Shown here: positions 23,497 through 31,747 of the stretch, one piece after another | Position numbering within the stretch: position 1 is the first letter of the stretch | Layout of the letters: each line of letters starts with the position of its first letter | NCBI GenBank assembly: GCA_016717005.1 | Contig: JADJUF010000023.1 | Location: forward strand, 1-64,000 | DNA from: Myxococcales bacterium | GTDB taxonomy: Bacteria > Myxococcota_A > Polyangia > Haliangiales > Haliangiaceae | Direction of reading: 5' to 3' | DNA length: 64,000 nt | Notes under the pieces: model-generated | Database searches by the model: none | What the model saw: only the letters and a program-made list of their open reading frames with translations | Told to the model about the DNA's origin: nothing | Translations under genes and position numbers: made by a program

Positions 23497-23960
23497 AGGG
23501 CCACGCCGAGGTCATCGACCTCCTCAACGAGCTGCTCACCAACGAGCTCACCGCGATCAACCAGTACTTCATCCACGCCAAGATGTGCGAGAACTGGGGC
23601 TACCAGAAGCTCGGGGCCAAGGTGCGGGCCGAGTCCATCGACGAGATGAAGCACGCCGACCAGGTCATCTCGCGGATCCTGTTCCTCGAGGGCGTGCCCA
23701 ACCTGCAGCGGCTCGGGCGCCTGCGGATCGGCGAGACCGTGCCCGAGCAGTTCGAGGCCGATCTGGCGCTCGAGCACGCCGCGATCGCGAAGCTCAACGC
23801 CTGGATCGACACCTGCCGGCGCCTGGGCGATCACGGCAGCGAGGACCTGCTGACCAAGATCCTGGTCGGCGAGGAGGAGCACACCGACTGGCTCGAGACC
23901 CAGCTCGAGACCATCAAGCAGATCGGCGCCGCGCACTACCTCGCGCAGCAGCTGGGCTGA
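23493..23960 (+). CDS. bfr: Bacterioferritin
   Basis: Product of 155 residues, normal length. NELLTNELTAINQYF, DEMKHADQVISRILFLEG and VGEEEHTDWLETQL hold the ferroxidase Glu/His ligands; the Met in DEMKHAD is the position of the inter-subunit heme ligand (Met52), so this should be a heme-binding bacterioferritin rather than plain ferritin. It stores iron as a 24-mer in the cytosol. The start at 23493 overlaps the bfd stop. Operon order bfd-bfr behind a Fur box suggests control by iron of both storage and release. Confidence 0.93.
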   Translation: MKGHAEVIDLLNELLTNELTAINQYFIHAKMCENWGYQKLGAKVRAESIDEMKHADQVISRILFLEGVPNLQRLGRLRIGETVPEQFEADLALEHAAIAKLNAWIDTCRRLGDHGSEDLLTKILVGEEEHTDWLETQLETIKQIGAAHYLAQQLG

Positions 23961-24026
23961 AGGCCGGGCCCGGGCGGGCGGCGTCGGTCGACCTCGGCGC
24001 GCCGACGGCGCACGCGGCCCGCGCGT

Positions 24027-24704
24027 TCACAGCGCGTAGCCGACGTAGAACTGGCCCTGGGCCGCGGCCTCGGCGGTGACCTCGAGGTGGTTGCTCTCGG
24101 GATCCCAGGTGTCGCGGTCGGCCTGGTAGACCGCGCTGTAGTTGCCCATGACGTGGGCGCGCAGGCTGGCGCCGAGGCTGGTGCGCCCGAACCGGAGCTC
24201 GCCGCCGACGCCGACGAAGCCGAGCGGCAGGGCCCGGCGGTCCTCGAGCGTGTCCATGCCGCTGGTGAAGCGGAACTGGGTGACCTCGACGCCGGCGCCG
24301 AGCTGAGCGTAGGCGACGAAGCGCTTGGTCTCGACCACGTTGGCGCCGGCGGCGACGGTCACCAGCCCCGACAGCCGGCTGCGGGGCTCGCCGGCGGGCA
24401 CGTCGGCGCCGCCGGTGGGGAACGACTCGGTGAAGTAGACGTCGGCGCCGCCCTCGGCGAAGAACCGGCCCAGCGGCCGCCGCGCGAACACGCCGAGGCC
24501 GTTCATGCGGCACTGGTCCCAGGCGACGTGGCCGGTGCCGTCGACCGACGCGGGGTTGCGGAAGCCGTAGCCGCCGACCCGGGCGCCGACGGTGAGCGGC
24601 GAGGCCGGGCGCGCGCCGGGCGCGGCCTCGGTCGGCTGATCGGCGACGGCGGTCGCGGTCAGGGCGGTGGTGGCGGCGAGGCAGGCGGCGAGGTGCAGGC
24701 GCAT
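24027..24704 (-). CDS. Predicted outer-membrane beta-barrel protein
   Basis: Product of 225 residues with a signal peptide ending near TAVADQ. The mature sequence shows about eight alternating amphipathic strands (LTVGARVGGYGF, RFFAEGGADVYFTESF, RFVAYAQLGAGVEVTQFRF, LPLGFVGVGGELRFG, SLGASLRAHVMGNY, GQFYVGYAL), which fits a small 8-stranded barrel. The end in Leu rather than Phe is acceptable. No enzymatic motif is visible. It is a single gene, convergent with bfr, with a 66-nt gap. Confidence 0.6.
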   Translation of the reverse strand: MRLHLAACLAATTALTATAVADQPTEAAPGARPASPLTVGARVGGYGFRNPASVDGTGHVAWDQCRMNGLGVFARRPLGRFFAEGGADVYFTESFPTGGADVPAGEPRSRLSGLVTVAAGANVVETKRFVAYAQLGAGVEVTQFRFTSGMDTLEDRRALPLGFVGVGGELRFGRTSLGASLRAHVMGNYSAVYQADRDTWDPESNHLEVTAEAAAQGQFYVGYAL

Positions 24705-24955
24705 GAGGTGTGCGACAGCAACCGCCGGGCCGCGCGCGATCGTCAGGATCGGTTCGCGGGCCGTGAACCCGCGGTCACGGCCGCCGCGGGATTTCGCGAC
24801 GGGTGTGGCCAGACGCGGCGATCGATCGCGGTGCCAGGTTGGCGCGGCCGGCGCGGCGGGCGTGCCGCGGCGGCGGGCGGCGGGCGGCGGGCGCTGTGGC
24901 TGCGCGGGGTTCGCGCCGCGGCGGGGCTGGTCCCGAACTTGATGAGCTCCTCGGC

Positions 24956-25289
24956 ATGGTCGGCACCGTCTACCGCAGTCTGGTGATCGGGTTGCTCGGC
25001 GCCATGGTGCTGCTGCTGGCGCGCCCCCGGGAGGCGCCGCCGCGCGCCGCCGGAGGTCGACGCGTCACCGGTGGCCCTGATCGACGTGGACCGGGCCGCC
25101 GCCGGCGACCGGATCCTCGAGCTGCTCGGCCTGGAGCCTGGCGAGCGCGTGCTGGCGATCGACGGCGAGCCGGCCGCCCTCGAGGACGTGCCCGCGATCT
25201 GGCGCGACGCCCGGCCAGGCGAGTTCCTCGATCTGCTGGTGTCCTGGTCCGACCGGCTCCGGCGGGTGCTGGTGCTGGTCCATCGGTGA
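24956..25289 (+). CDS. Small membrane-anchored PDZ-like protein, frameshifted at 25041-25046
   Basis: The first frame gives MVGTVYRS and a transmembrane helix (LVIGLLGAMVLLLA) ending at RPREAPP; the second frame continues PPEVDASPVALIDVDRAAAG, then LEPGERVLAIDGEPA and ends LVLVHR. GERVLAIDGEP is a typical PDZ-domain turn. Adding one CG to the CGCGCG run at 25041-25046 joins both into a single 111-residue protein. Such short PDZ proteins resemble the C-terminal part of GspC-like secretion proteins, but the piece is too small to assign. There is no recognisable neighbour from a secretion system. Upstream 24705-24955 holds nothing I can support. Confidence 0.5.
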
Positions 25290-25361
25290 TCCGGGTCGCA
25301 CCAGGGCGCGAATCGCGCGGGCCCCGGTGGCGTCGCCAGCGGCGACCGGCGATCGTCGGTC

Positions 25362-26036
25362 ATGGCTGGGCTCGTCCGTCTCGCCGCGCAGGCCGCGCTG
25401 GCCGCGCTCACCGCGATGGCCGCGTGTGGCGGCGGCGGCGACGGGCCGCTCGACGGCGGTGGCCGTGACCGCGACGACGGCGACGGGCCCGATCCGTTCA
25501 TGTGCGATCCGGTGATCGGCGATCGGACCGCGCCGATCGAGCTGGCGCCGATCTCCGCGGCCGGCCCCGACGGCACGGTGCTCACCGACGGCGCGGTGGT
25601 CCGGATGATCGCGCCGCCCCAGGGCGGCATCATCTTGCTGGTCGGCGTGCGGGCGAAGAACGTCGACGGCTGCGCGGTCCAGCTCACCGCGGCGCTGCGG
25701 GATCCGGGCACCAACCAGGTCGTCGGCCTGGAGTCCCGACCGGCGCAGCTGCGCGTCGGCGTCGACGGCTGGGGCGTGCCGGTCGAGGCGCACTTCTTCT
25801 CGATGGCCAACCTCGCGGTGTGTCCGGCCGCGGCCGCGACCCGGGACCTGTTCGATCAGCCGTGGCTGCTCGAGCTGAGCGTCGACGACGACGGCCGCCA
25901 GGCCATGACCTCGGTGACGATCGTGCCGAGCTGCGAGGGCGTCGACCCGGCCTGGGACTGCCCGTGCCAGTGCGCCGCCGACTACCAGCCCGGGACGTGC
26001 GCGGCGCTGCCCGACGGCGGCGACGGCGGCGTGTGA
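25362..26036 (+). CDS. Lipoprotein with Cys-rich C-terminus
   Basis: Product of 224 residues. Signal peptide with lipobox MAAC is followed by a Gly/Asp-rich linker (GGGGDGPLDGGGRDRDDGDG). The globular part begins MCDPVIGDR and looks like an all-beta domain; the C-terminus has four closely spaced Cys (DCPCQCAADYQPGTC). I recognise no family. The Asp/Gly linker and disulfide-rich end are shared in style with other surface lipoproteins of this window. fabI follows in the same direction after about 50 nt, but I see no functional link. Confidence 0.6.
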   Translation: MAGLVRLAAQAALAALTAMAACGGGGDGPLDGGGRDRDDGDGPDPFMCDPVIGDRTAPIELAPISAAGPDGTVLTDGAVVRMIAPPQGGIILLVGVRAKNVDGCAVQLTAALRDPGTNQVVGLESRPAQLRVGVDGWGVPVEAHFFSMANLAVCPAAAATRDLFDQPWLLELSVDDDGRQAMTSVTIVPSCEGVDPAWDCPCQCAADYQPGTCAALPDGGDGGV

Positions 26037-26085
26037 GACCCGCGGCGAATTGACAGCGCGGGCCGGGCCGGGCGATGACCTCGCC

Positions 26086-26988
26086 ATGCTCCGTATCGAT
26101 CTCACCGGCAAGCGTGCCCTGGTGGCCGGCGTCGCCGACGACGGCGGTTTCGGCTTCGCGATCGCCAAGGCCCTGGTCGAGGCTGGCGCGACCGTGTGCG
26201 TCGGCACCTGGCCGCCGGCGCTGACCATCTTCCAGACCATGCTCGCGCGCGGCAAGTTCGACGCGTCGCTGGCCTTGGCCGACGGCGCCAAGATGGAGTT
26301 CGCGAAGATCTACCCGCTCGACGCCGAGTACGATCGCCTCGACGAGGTGCCGGCCGAGGTCCGCGAGTCGCGGCGCTACCGCGACTGCGGCGACTTCACG
26401 ATCGGCGGCGTCGCCGCCCAGGTCCAGGCCGACTTCGGCGGCGTCGACATCGTGGTCCACAGCCTCGCCAACGGCCCCGAGGTCAAGAAGCCGCTGTCGG
26501 AGACCAGCCGCAAGGGCTACCTGGCCGCGATCTCGGCCTCGGCCTACTCGTTCGTGTCGATGGTCCAGGCGTTCGCGCCGATCATGCCGGCCGGCGGATC
26601 GTTCCTGTCGCTGTCGTACATGGCCAGCCAGCGGGTCGTGCCCGGCTACGGCGGCGGCATGGCGTCGGCCAAGGCCGCGCTCGAGAGCGACACCCGCACG
26701 CTCGCGTACGAGGTCGGGCGCGCCCACGGCCACCGGGTCAACGTGATCTCGGCTGGCCCGTTCGCGTCGCGTGCGGCCTCGGCCATCGGCTTCATCGACC
26801 AGATGGTCGACTACGCCACGCGCAACGCGCCGATCGCCCGGCCGATCACCGCGGCGCACGTCGGCGCCAGCGCCGCGTTCCTGGCGTCGCCGCTGGCCGA
26901 GGGCATCACGGGCACGACGCTGTACGTCGACATGGGCTTCCACGCGATGGGCCTCGCGGTCGATCGCGAGGGCGCCAAGCCGGCCTGA
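26086..26988 (+). CDS. fabI: Enoyl-ACP reductase, plant/chlamydial type FabI
   Basis: Product of 300 residues, an SDR-family NAD(P)H enzyme doing the last step of fatty-acid elongation. An NADH-binding GVADDGGFGFAIAKAL start, the catalytic Tyr/Lys block GYGGGMASAKAALES and a C-terminal GITGTTLYVDMGFHAMG are all present. It has the long insert after the first strand (FQTMLARGKFDASLALADG, MEFAKIYPLDAEYDRLDEVP) and the SLANGPEVKKPLSETSRKG block that characterise plastid and chlamydial ENRs rather than short E. coli-type FabI. ATG 26086 is chosen because conserved sequence starts at LRIDLTGKRAL. Its stop codon region is tandemly repeated downstream. Confidence 0.9.
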   Translation: MLRIDLTGKRALVAGVADDGGFGFAIAKALVEAGATVCVGTWPPALTIFQTMLARGKFDASLALADGAKMEFAKIYPLDAEYDRLDEVPAEVRESRRYRDCGDFTIGGVAAQVQADFGGVDIVVHSLANGPEVKKPLSETSRKGYLAAISASAYSFVSMVQAFAPIMPAGGSFLSLSYMASQRVVPGYGGGMASAKAALESDTRTLAYEVGRAHGHRVNVISAGPFASRAASAIGFIDQMVDYATRNAPIARPITAAHVGASAAFLASPLAEGITGTTLYVDMGFHAMGLAVDREGAKPA

Positions 26989-27033
26989 CCCGAAGCCGGC
27001 CTGACCCGAAGCCGGCCTGACCCCAAGCCGGCG
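26977..27033 (+). repeat. 16-bp tandem repeat spanning the fabI stop codon
   Basis: AAGCCGGCCTGACCCG starts at 26977, 26993 and 27009, with a partial copy at 27025. Copy 1 contains the last fabI codons and TGA; each further copy repeats the same Lys-Pro-Ala-stop sequence. Confidence 0.9.
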
Positions 27034-27037
27034 GCGG

Positions 27038-27388
27038 CTACTTGCTGGCGCCGGCGGCGTGCTTGGCCAGGAGCGCCCGCTGCTCGGGCGACAGCTGGCC
27101 CTCGCACGCGTAGAACGCCGCCTGGTCGGCGGCGTCGGTGAAGCAGGCCCGGGCCAGCGCCGCCCAGTGATCGTCGGTGCACGCCCGCACCATCGAGTCG
27201 CGCATCGGCGCCAGCATGCTGATCACGCCGGCGCGCTCGCCCTTGGTCAGCTCCTGGGACTGGTCGACCTGGGCGTGGGCGATGGCGTAGAAGCGCGCGC
27301 CGACCTGGGCGCAGGTGCGCTCGCCGGCGGGCGGCCGCTTGCACGCGGCCACGGCCAGGACACAGGCGAGGACGATCGAGGCGCGCAC
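27038..27388 (-). CDS. Small lipoprotein
   Basis: Product of 116 residues, GTG start, with lipobox VAAC and then KRPPAGERTC. The mature part is helical with four Cys (TCAQVGARFY, RACTDDHWAALARACF, AFYACEGQLS), suggesting two disulfides in a small helical bundle. I do not recognise the family. It lies downstream of the large minus-strand carboxypeptidase-regulatory gene only 39 nt away and may be its operon partner. Confidence 0.6.
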   Translation of the reverse strand: MRASIVLACVLAVAACKRPPAGERTCAQVGARFYAIAHAQVDQSQELTKGERAGVISMLAPMRDSMVRACTDDHWAALARACFTDAADQAAFYACEGQLSPEQRALLAKHAAGASK

Positions 27389-27427
27389 GGGTCGGTTATC
27401 GAGGGCGGGGCCCGGCGAGTCAAGAAA

Positions 27428-30157
27428 TCACGGGTCGGGCACCAGCGCCGGCAGCGTGGTGGCGAGCTCGATCGTCTGCGTCGCCGGGGCGGCGGTGACC
27501 TGCGCCGCCTTGCACAGCACCGGCAGATCGGTCGCGTGGTTCTGGAAGTACTGCATGCCCTGCATCGGCTGGAGGCCGGCCGGGAGCACCGCGGTGCACG
27601 CCGTGTAGCTGCCGGGCCGCACGCCCTCGAACGAGGCCGGGCGCCCGCCCATGAGCAGCCCGAACTTGGTCGTCCCGGCCTGTTGCTGGCCGGCGATCAG
27701 GTTGAGCTCGTCGACGTTGGTCGCGGCGACGACGCCGCTGATCAGCCAGCCGACGCCGCCCTGGACGTCCCCGTTGCTCGCGGTGACCTTGAGCGCGACC
27801 GAGACCGAGCCGGTCTCGACCGCGAGGTCGACCGTGGCCGGCTGGTCGGGCCCGACCACGACCTGCTTGGAGTAGAACGCCATGCCGCGCATCGGGTTGC
27901 CGAGCATCGCCGACACCTTGTAGGTGTCGGGCGCGAGCTTGTCGAAGCGGAAGGTGCCGTCGTCGCCGCTGGCGACCGAGTACATCGCGTTGGGCACGTT
28001 GGCCGACTGCGCGGTGATGATCGTGTTCTCGGCCGGGCCGGCGTCGTCGATGACCTTGCCGGTCAGCACGCCCCAGCCGGCCAGGGTCAGCTCGAGCGCC
28101 TGTTCGTTGGGCGCGCCGCGCACGAGGCGCACCGCCGCCGAGCGGCCGAGGTCGGGGTGCTCGGCCACCACCGCCAGCGGCGCCGGGCCCAGGCCCGAGA
28201 TCCGGAACTTGCCCTCCTCGTCGGTCGTGGCCTCGCGGCTGCCGCCGCGGCCGGGCGGGCCGCCCATCGCCGCGGTGTTCGAGCTGCCGGTGCCGAAGAT
28301 CTGGCCGCCGGCGTAGACCATCGCGCCGACCACCGGCTGGCCCCGCATCGTGACCCGGCCGGCGATGACGCGGCCCTTCTTGACGACGATGTCGCCGGCG
28401 TCGGCGATCTGGCCCTCCTCGACGGTGACCTCGACGGTCCGGGGATCGAACTCGCCGCCGCGGATCGTGAGCTGGTACTTCTGCGGCGGCAGATCGTGCA
28501 GCTCGAACCGGCCGTCCTTGCTGGCGACCGGCTCGCTGGCGAAGCCGACGCCGACGGTGAACGGGGTCGGGACGGTGCCGTCGGCGAACGCGACCTTGCC
28601 CTTGATGCCGCCCTCGAGCGGCAGCACGATGCGCAGGCCGGTGGTGCCGGTCTCGGCCTTCTCGCCCTCGAAGCCGACCACGCGGCCCCGCGCGGTCGGG
28701 TTGCGGCTGGCCCGGACCATGTACGCGCCGGGCGCGAGGCCGACCAGCTTGAACTCGCCGCCGGCGTTGGTCAGCTCCTGCGGGAAGCCGCGCAGCCGGA
28801 ACTGGCCGGGGTCGCCGCTGGTGCCCGATCGGAAGTCCGGGAACGCCGACACCTGCGCGCCCGCGATCGGCTCGCCGGCCTTGTCGACGACGACGCCGGC
28901 GATCGTGCCGGTCTGATCGATCGTCAGGACGACGTCGCCGACGTCGCCGCCCGACGCGTCGACCGCGACGTTCTTGGACGAGCCGGACTCGGCGATCGCG
29001 ACCGCGTCGAGCGGCTTCTTGGGCAGGCCGGCGATGACGAACCGGCCGTCGCTGTCGGAGAACACCTGGCGCGGCTCGCTGCCGATCATGCCGCGGCTGG
29101 CGACCGCGATCCGGACCTGCGCGCTCGCGACCGGCCCGCCGTGGTCGTCGACGACCTTGCCGGCGATCGTCGCCCCGCCGGTGAGCTTGATCTCGACGCC
29201 GTCGGTGGCGTGGCTGCCGTCGAGCGTGACGATCGCGCTGGTGCCGGGGGCGAAGCGCTCGTGGCGCGCGACGAAGCGGAAGCTGCCGGCCGGCAGCGCC
29301 GCGAACGTGAAGCGGCCGGTGGCGTCGGTGACCACGCCGTCCTTGCGCTCGTCGGCCTGGACGCTCCAGTCGGACGCGCCCGAGTACGCGACCCGGGCGC
29401 CGGCCACGGCCGCGCCGGTGTCGTCGACGACCCGGCCCGCGACCGCCGCGCCGGCCACGAGCGCCAGCGTCAGCTCCTCGGGCACGGCCGCGATCCGCGT
29501 GAACTGGCGGCTGGGCGCGAACCCAGGCGCCGCGGCCACGACCTCGTAGCCGCCGGCCGCCACGACCGGGAACGTGGCGACGCCGTCGGCGCCGGTCTGC
29601 ATCGTCTGCTGATCGAGGCCGCGCAGCTCGACCGTGGCGCCCGCGACCGGCGCGTCCTTCTTCTCGACCACGGTGACCTTGACCGACCCGGCCGGCCGCA
29701 GGTGCAGCACGACCGGATCGCTGGTCGCGGTCAGCTTGGCGGTGGTGGGGCCACCGACGCCGCCCGGCGCGCGCGCGACCAGCGTGTAGGGGCGGCCGAC
29801 CAGCTTGTCGAAGGCGAAGCTGCCGTCGGTGTCGGTCGTGGCCTGGCGCGACGGGTTGGTCGAGACCACGACCGTGGCGTCGGCGACCGGCTTGTCGTTG
29901 GCGTCGAGCACGAGGCCCTCGAGCCGCAGCTCGCCGGCGGGATCGTCGTCGATCAGGATCGGCGTGTCGCGGTCGCCGCCGCGGTCCGGGCGATCGGGCC
30001 CGGGCGGACGCGTCGAGCCGGCGCCGGTGCCGGCGGCGACGCCGGGCGTGGACGGCTTCGGCGTGGCCTTGCCCGGCCCCTTGCGGAGCGCGAAGAACCA
30101 GACGGCGGCGACGGCGACGAGGATGGCCGCGACGGCGGCGAGCGAGCGAGGCTTCAT
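27428..30157 (-). CDS. Multi-domain carboxypeptidase regulatory-like repeat protein
   Basis: Product of 909 residues. One N-terminal hydrophobic segment (AAVAAILVAVAAVWFFAL) anchors or exports it; a Pro/Thr/Gly linker follows. The rest is a chain of roughly eight to ten Ig-like carboxypeptidase-regulatory units, recognised by repeated turns such as GLVLDANDKPVADATVVVS, GRVVDDTGAAVAGARVAYS, GKVVDDHGGPVASAQVRIA and GVVVDKAGEPIAGAQVSAF. Such arrays are found in extracytoplasmic adhesive or structural proteins; no enzymatic domain is visible. On the minus strand TGT-CATAGT ends 8 nt before ATG 30157, supporting that start. Confidence 0.8.
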   Translation of the reverse strand: MKPRSLAAVAAILVAVAAVWFFALRKGPGKATPKPSTPGVAAGTGAGSTRPPGPDRPDRGGDRDTPILIDDDPAGELRLEGLVLDANDKPVADATVVVSTNPSRQATTDTDGSFAFDKLVGRPYTLVARAPGGVGGPTTAKLTATSDPVVLHLRPAGSVKVTVVEKKDAPVAGATVELRGLDQQTMQTGADGVATFPVVAAGGYEVVAAAPGFAPSRQFTRIAAVPEELTLALVAGAAVAGRVVDDTGAAVAGARVAYSGASDWSVQADERKDGVVTDATGRFTFAALPAGSFRFVARHERFAPGTSAIVTLDGSHATDGVEIKLTGGATIAGKVVDDHGGPVASAQVRIAVASRGMIGSEPRQVFSDSDGRFVIAGLPKKPLDAVAIAESGSSKNVAVDASGGDVGDVVLTIDQTGTIAGVVVDKAGEPIAGAQVSAFPDFRSGTSGDPGQFRLRGFPQELTNAGGEFKLVGLAPGAYMVRASRNPTARGRVVGFEGEKAETGTTGLRIVLPLEGGIKGKVAFADGTVPTPFTVGVGFASEPVASKDGRFELHDLPPQKYQLTIRGGEFDPRTVEVTVEEGQIADAGDIVVKKGRVIAGRVTMRGQPVVGAMVYAGGQIFGTGSSNTAAMGGPPGRGGSREATTDEEGKFRISGLGPAPLAVVAEHPDLGRSAAVRLVRGAPNEQALELTLAGWGVLTGKVIDDAGPAENTIITAQSANVPNAMYSVASGDDGTFRFDKLAPDTYKVSAMLGNPMRGMAFYSKQVVVGPDQPATVDLAVETGSVSVALKVTASNGDVQGGVGWLISGVVAATNVDELNLIAGQQQAGTTKFGLLMGGRPASFEGVRPGSYTACTAVLPAGLQPMQGMQYFQNHATDLPVLCKAAQVTAAPATQTIELATTLPALVPDP

Positions 30158-30165
30158 CGGTGCGC

Positions 30166-30171
30166 ACTATG
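30166..30171 (-). promoter_or_regulatory. Extended -10 (TGT-CATAGT) for the carboxypeptidase-regulatory protein
   Basis: CATAGT preceded by TGT, 8 nt before ATG 30157 on the minus strand. Fits a leaderless start. Confidence 0.45.
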
Positions 30172-30313
30172 ACAGACGTCGCGGCGCGGGGGTTTCTCGC
30201 AGATGGCCGAGAACGTGACCCTACTGGCATCCGGTAAGGCGCGGTAAGCCCTGGGTTCGACGCGGTGCTTCCATGGGACCCGTCACGATCCCTGCGACGC
30301 TGGCGCTCTGTTC

Positions 30314-30342
30314 TTGTGTGGGGCGTTCACCCGCGATAGAAC
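30314..30342 (+). promoter_or_regulatory. Possible promoter for the lipoprotein at 30383
   Basis: TTGTGT (30314-30319), 17-nt spacer, TAGAAC (30337-30342): 3/6 and 4/6 matches. This would leave a leader of about 34 nt that contains a GGGGAG ribosome site (around 30369), unlike the leaderless genes. Confidence 0.35.
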
Positions 30343-30382
30343 AGCCGGAACTTTCACCGCTGTTCACTGGGGAGAATTCTCG

Positions 30383-31378
30383 ATGAGACTAGTCAATCGC
30401 ACGTCCGTTCTGTTCCTTGGCTCGATCGTCTCGGCTGGCCTCGTCGCCTGCGGCGGCGACGACGGCGGTGGCGACGACGTCATCACCGGCACCGACAACA
30501 CCTTCGTGGTCAGCAAGGTGCAGCTGCCGGCCAGCGCCAACGAGGCGACCATGCTCGGCCTCGACATCGACGATGTGGCCGGCGATTCGAACAACGGCAT
30601 CGACAACCAGCTCGGCACCTTCCTGGGCTCGCTCCGCGGCATCGCGCCCGGCCTCGACCTCCAGACCTCGCTCGACGAGTCGGTCGACACCGCCTCGGTC
30701 CTGCTGCTCGCCAACGTCAAGGCGACCGACCTGACCAACGCCAACGGCGCGGGCATGTGGGTCTACATCGGCGACGGCACCACCGCGACCCCCGCGGCGT
30801 GCACCGACGCCAACGACACGGTCTGCCGCCACCACCTCGACGGCACCGGCATGTTCACCATCGAGGCCGGCACCCAGACCGACGCCAAGCTCGCGGGCCG
30901 GATCATGGCCGGCAAGTTCTCCGGCGGCCCCGGCACGATCAACCTGCAGCTGTCGCTCAACGCCGGCAGCCCGCCGCTCGACCTGCCGCTCACGCTGGCC
31001 AAGGCCGAGATCAACGTGTCGGCCAACGGCTTCGGCGCCGGCAGCAAGCTCGGCGGCGCGATCCTGCAGACCGACATCGAGAGCAAGATCCACCCGGCGA
31101 TCCAGGGCATCGTCACCGACCTCGTCGATCGCGACTGCGTCGGGACCCGGACCCCGCCGATGTGCGGCTGCCCGAGCGGCTCGACCGGCGCGAGCGTGCT
31201 CGGCTTCCTGGACACCGCGATGCCGCGCGACTGCGTGGTCTCGCTGGCCGAGGTCACCTCGACGCTCAACAGCCTGCTGACCACCGACATCGACGTCAAC
31301 AAGGACGGCACCAACGACGCCGTCTCGCTCGGCATCGGCGTCCTCGCCACCAAGGGCACGTTCACCGTCCCGCAGTGA
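30383..31378 (+). CDS. Lipoprotein of unknown function
   Basis: Product of 331 residues. The signal peptide with lipobox GLVAC is followed by GGDDGGGDDV, an acidic tether. The mature sequence is Asp/Asn/Thr-rich and mostly beta (NTFVVSKVQLPAS, TINLQLSLNAGSPPLDL), with a late Cys cluster (RDCVGTRTPPMCGCPSG) and DIDVNKDGTNDAV, a calcium-loop-like motif. Codon use is less G/C-extreme in places than the neighbours. ATG 30383 is chosen because the signal peptide begins there and GGGGAG precedes it. A strong hairpin follows 60 nt after the stop. Surface lipoprotein; function not assignable. Confidence 0.7.
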   Translation: MRLVNRTSVLFLGSIVSAGLVACGGDDGGGDDVITGTDNTFVVSKVQLPASANEATMLGLDIDDVAGDSNNGIDNQLGTFLGSLRGIAPGLDLQTSLDESVDTASVLLLANVKATDLTNANGAGMWVYIGDGTTATPAACTDANDTVCRHHLDGTGMFTIEAGTQTDAKLAGRIMAGKFSGGPGTINLQLSLNAGSPPLDLPLTLAKAEINVSANGFGAGSKLGGAILQTDIESKIHPAIQGIVTDLVDRDCVGTRTPPMCGCPSGSTGASVLGFLDTAMPRDCVVSLAEVTSTLNSLLTTDIDVNKDGTNDAVSLGIGVLATKGTFTVPQ

Positions 31379-31437
31379 TCTGAGCGGAGGATCTCAGCGG
31401 AGTGACTGGCAGGTCTCCCTGAGACCAGGCCAGGGGG

Positions 31438-31457
31438 TGGGCGCCGCAGGGCGCCCA
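31438..31457 (+). terminator. Intrinsic terminator-like hairpin after the 30383 lipoprotein
   Basis: An 8-bp stem TGGGCGCC/GGCGCCCA with loop GCAG, followed within a few nt by TCGTCGTTTT, a short T-run. Positioned 60 nt after the stop codon. Confidence 0.55.
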
Positions 31458-31489
31458 TCGTCGTTTTCGGCTCGCGCGCTAACTCCGAC

Positions 31490-31701
31490 GCCGGTCCGGC
31501 TCCGACACCGGTTCCGGTTCCGGTTCCGGCTCCGACGCCGGGTCCGGCGCCGACGCCGGCTCCGGTTCTGGCTCGGTTCCGGTTCCGGTTCCGGTTCCGG
31601 CTCGGGCTCCGGTTCCGGTTCCGGTTCCGACTCCGGTTCCGGTTCCGACTCCGGTTCCGGTTCCGGCTCCGGTTCCGGTTCCGGCTCCGGTTCCGGAATC
31701 G
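31490..31701 (+). repeat. Hexanucleotide microsatellite (GGTTCC/GGCTCC units)
   Basis: About 210 nt of degenerate 6-nt units, mainly GGTTCC with GGCTCC and GACTCC variants. All reading frames give dipeptide repeats (Gly-Ser on one strand, Pro-Glu on the other), so long open frames here are products of the repeat and not evidence for genes. The whole stretch 31379-31747 holds only the terminator hairpin and this repeat. Confidence 0.9.
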
Positions 31702-31747
31702 GTGGGCGGCGCTTGCGCGGTGGCGGGGGCTCTCCGACGATGCCGCC

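Noticed and set aside
24667..24942. Small plus-strand open frame of 91 residues
   Set aside because: Arg/Ala-rich with no motif, starts inside the 5' end of the minus-strand barrel gene; a composition artefact.
27059..30172. A 1037-residue plus-strand open frame
   Set aside because: Antisense to the carboxypeptidase-regulatory protein, whose repeats and signal segment on the minus strand are unmistakable.
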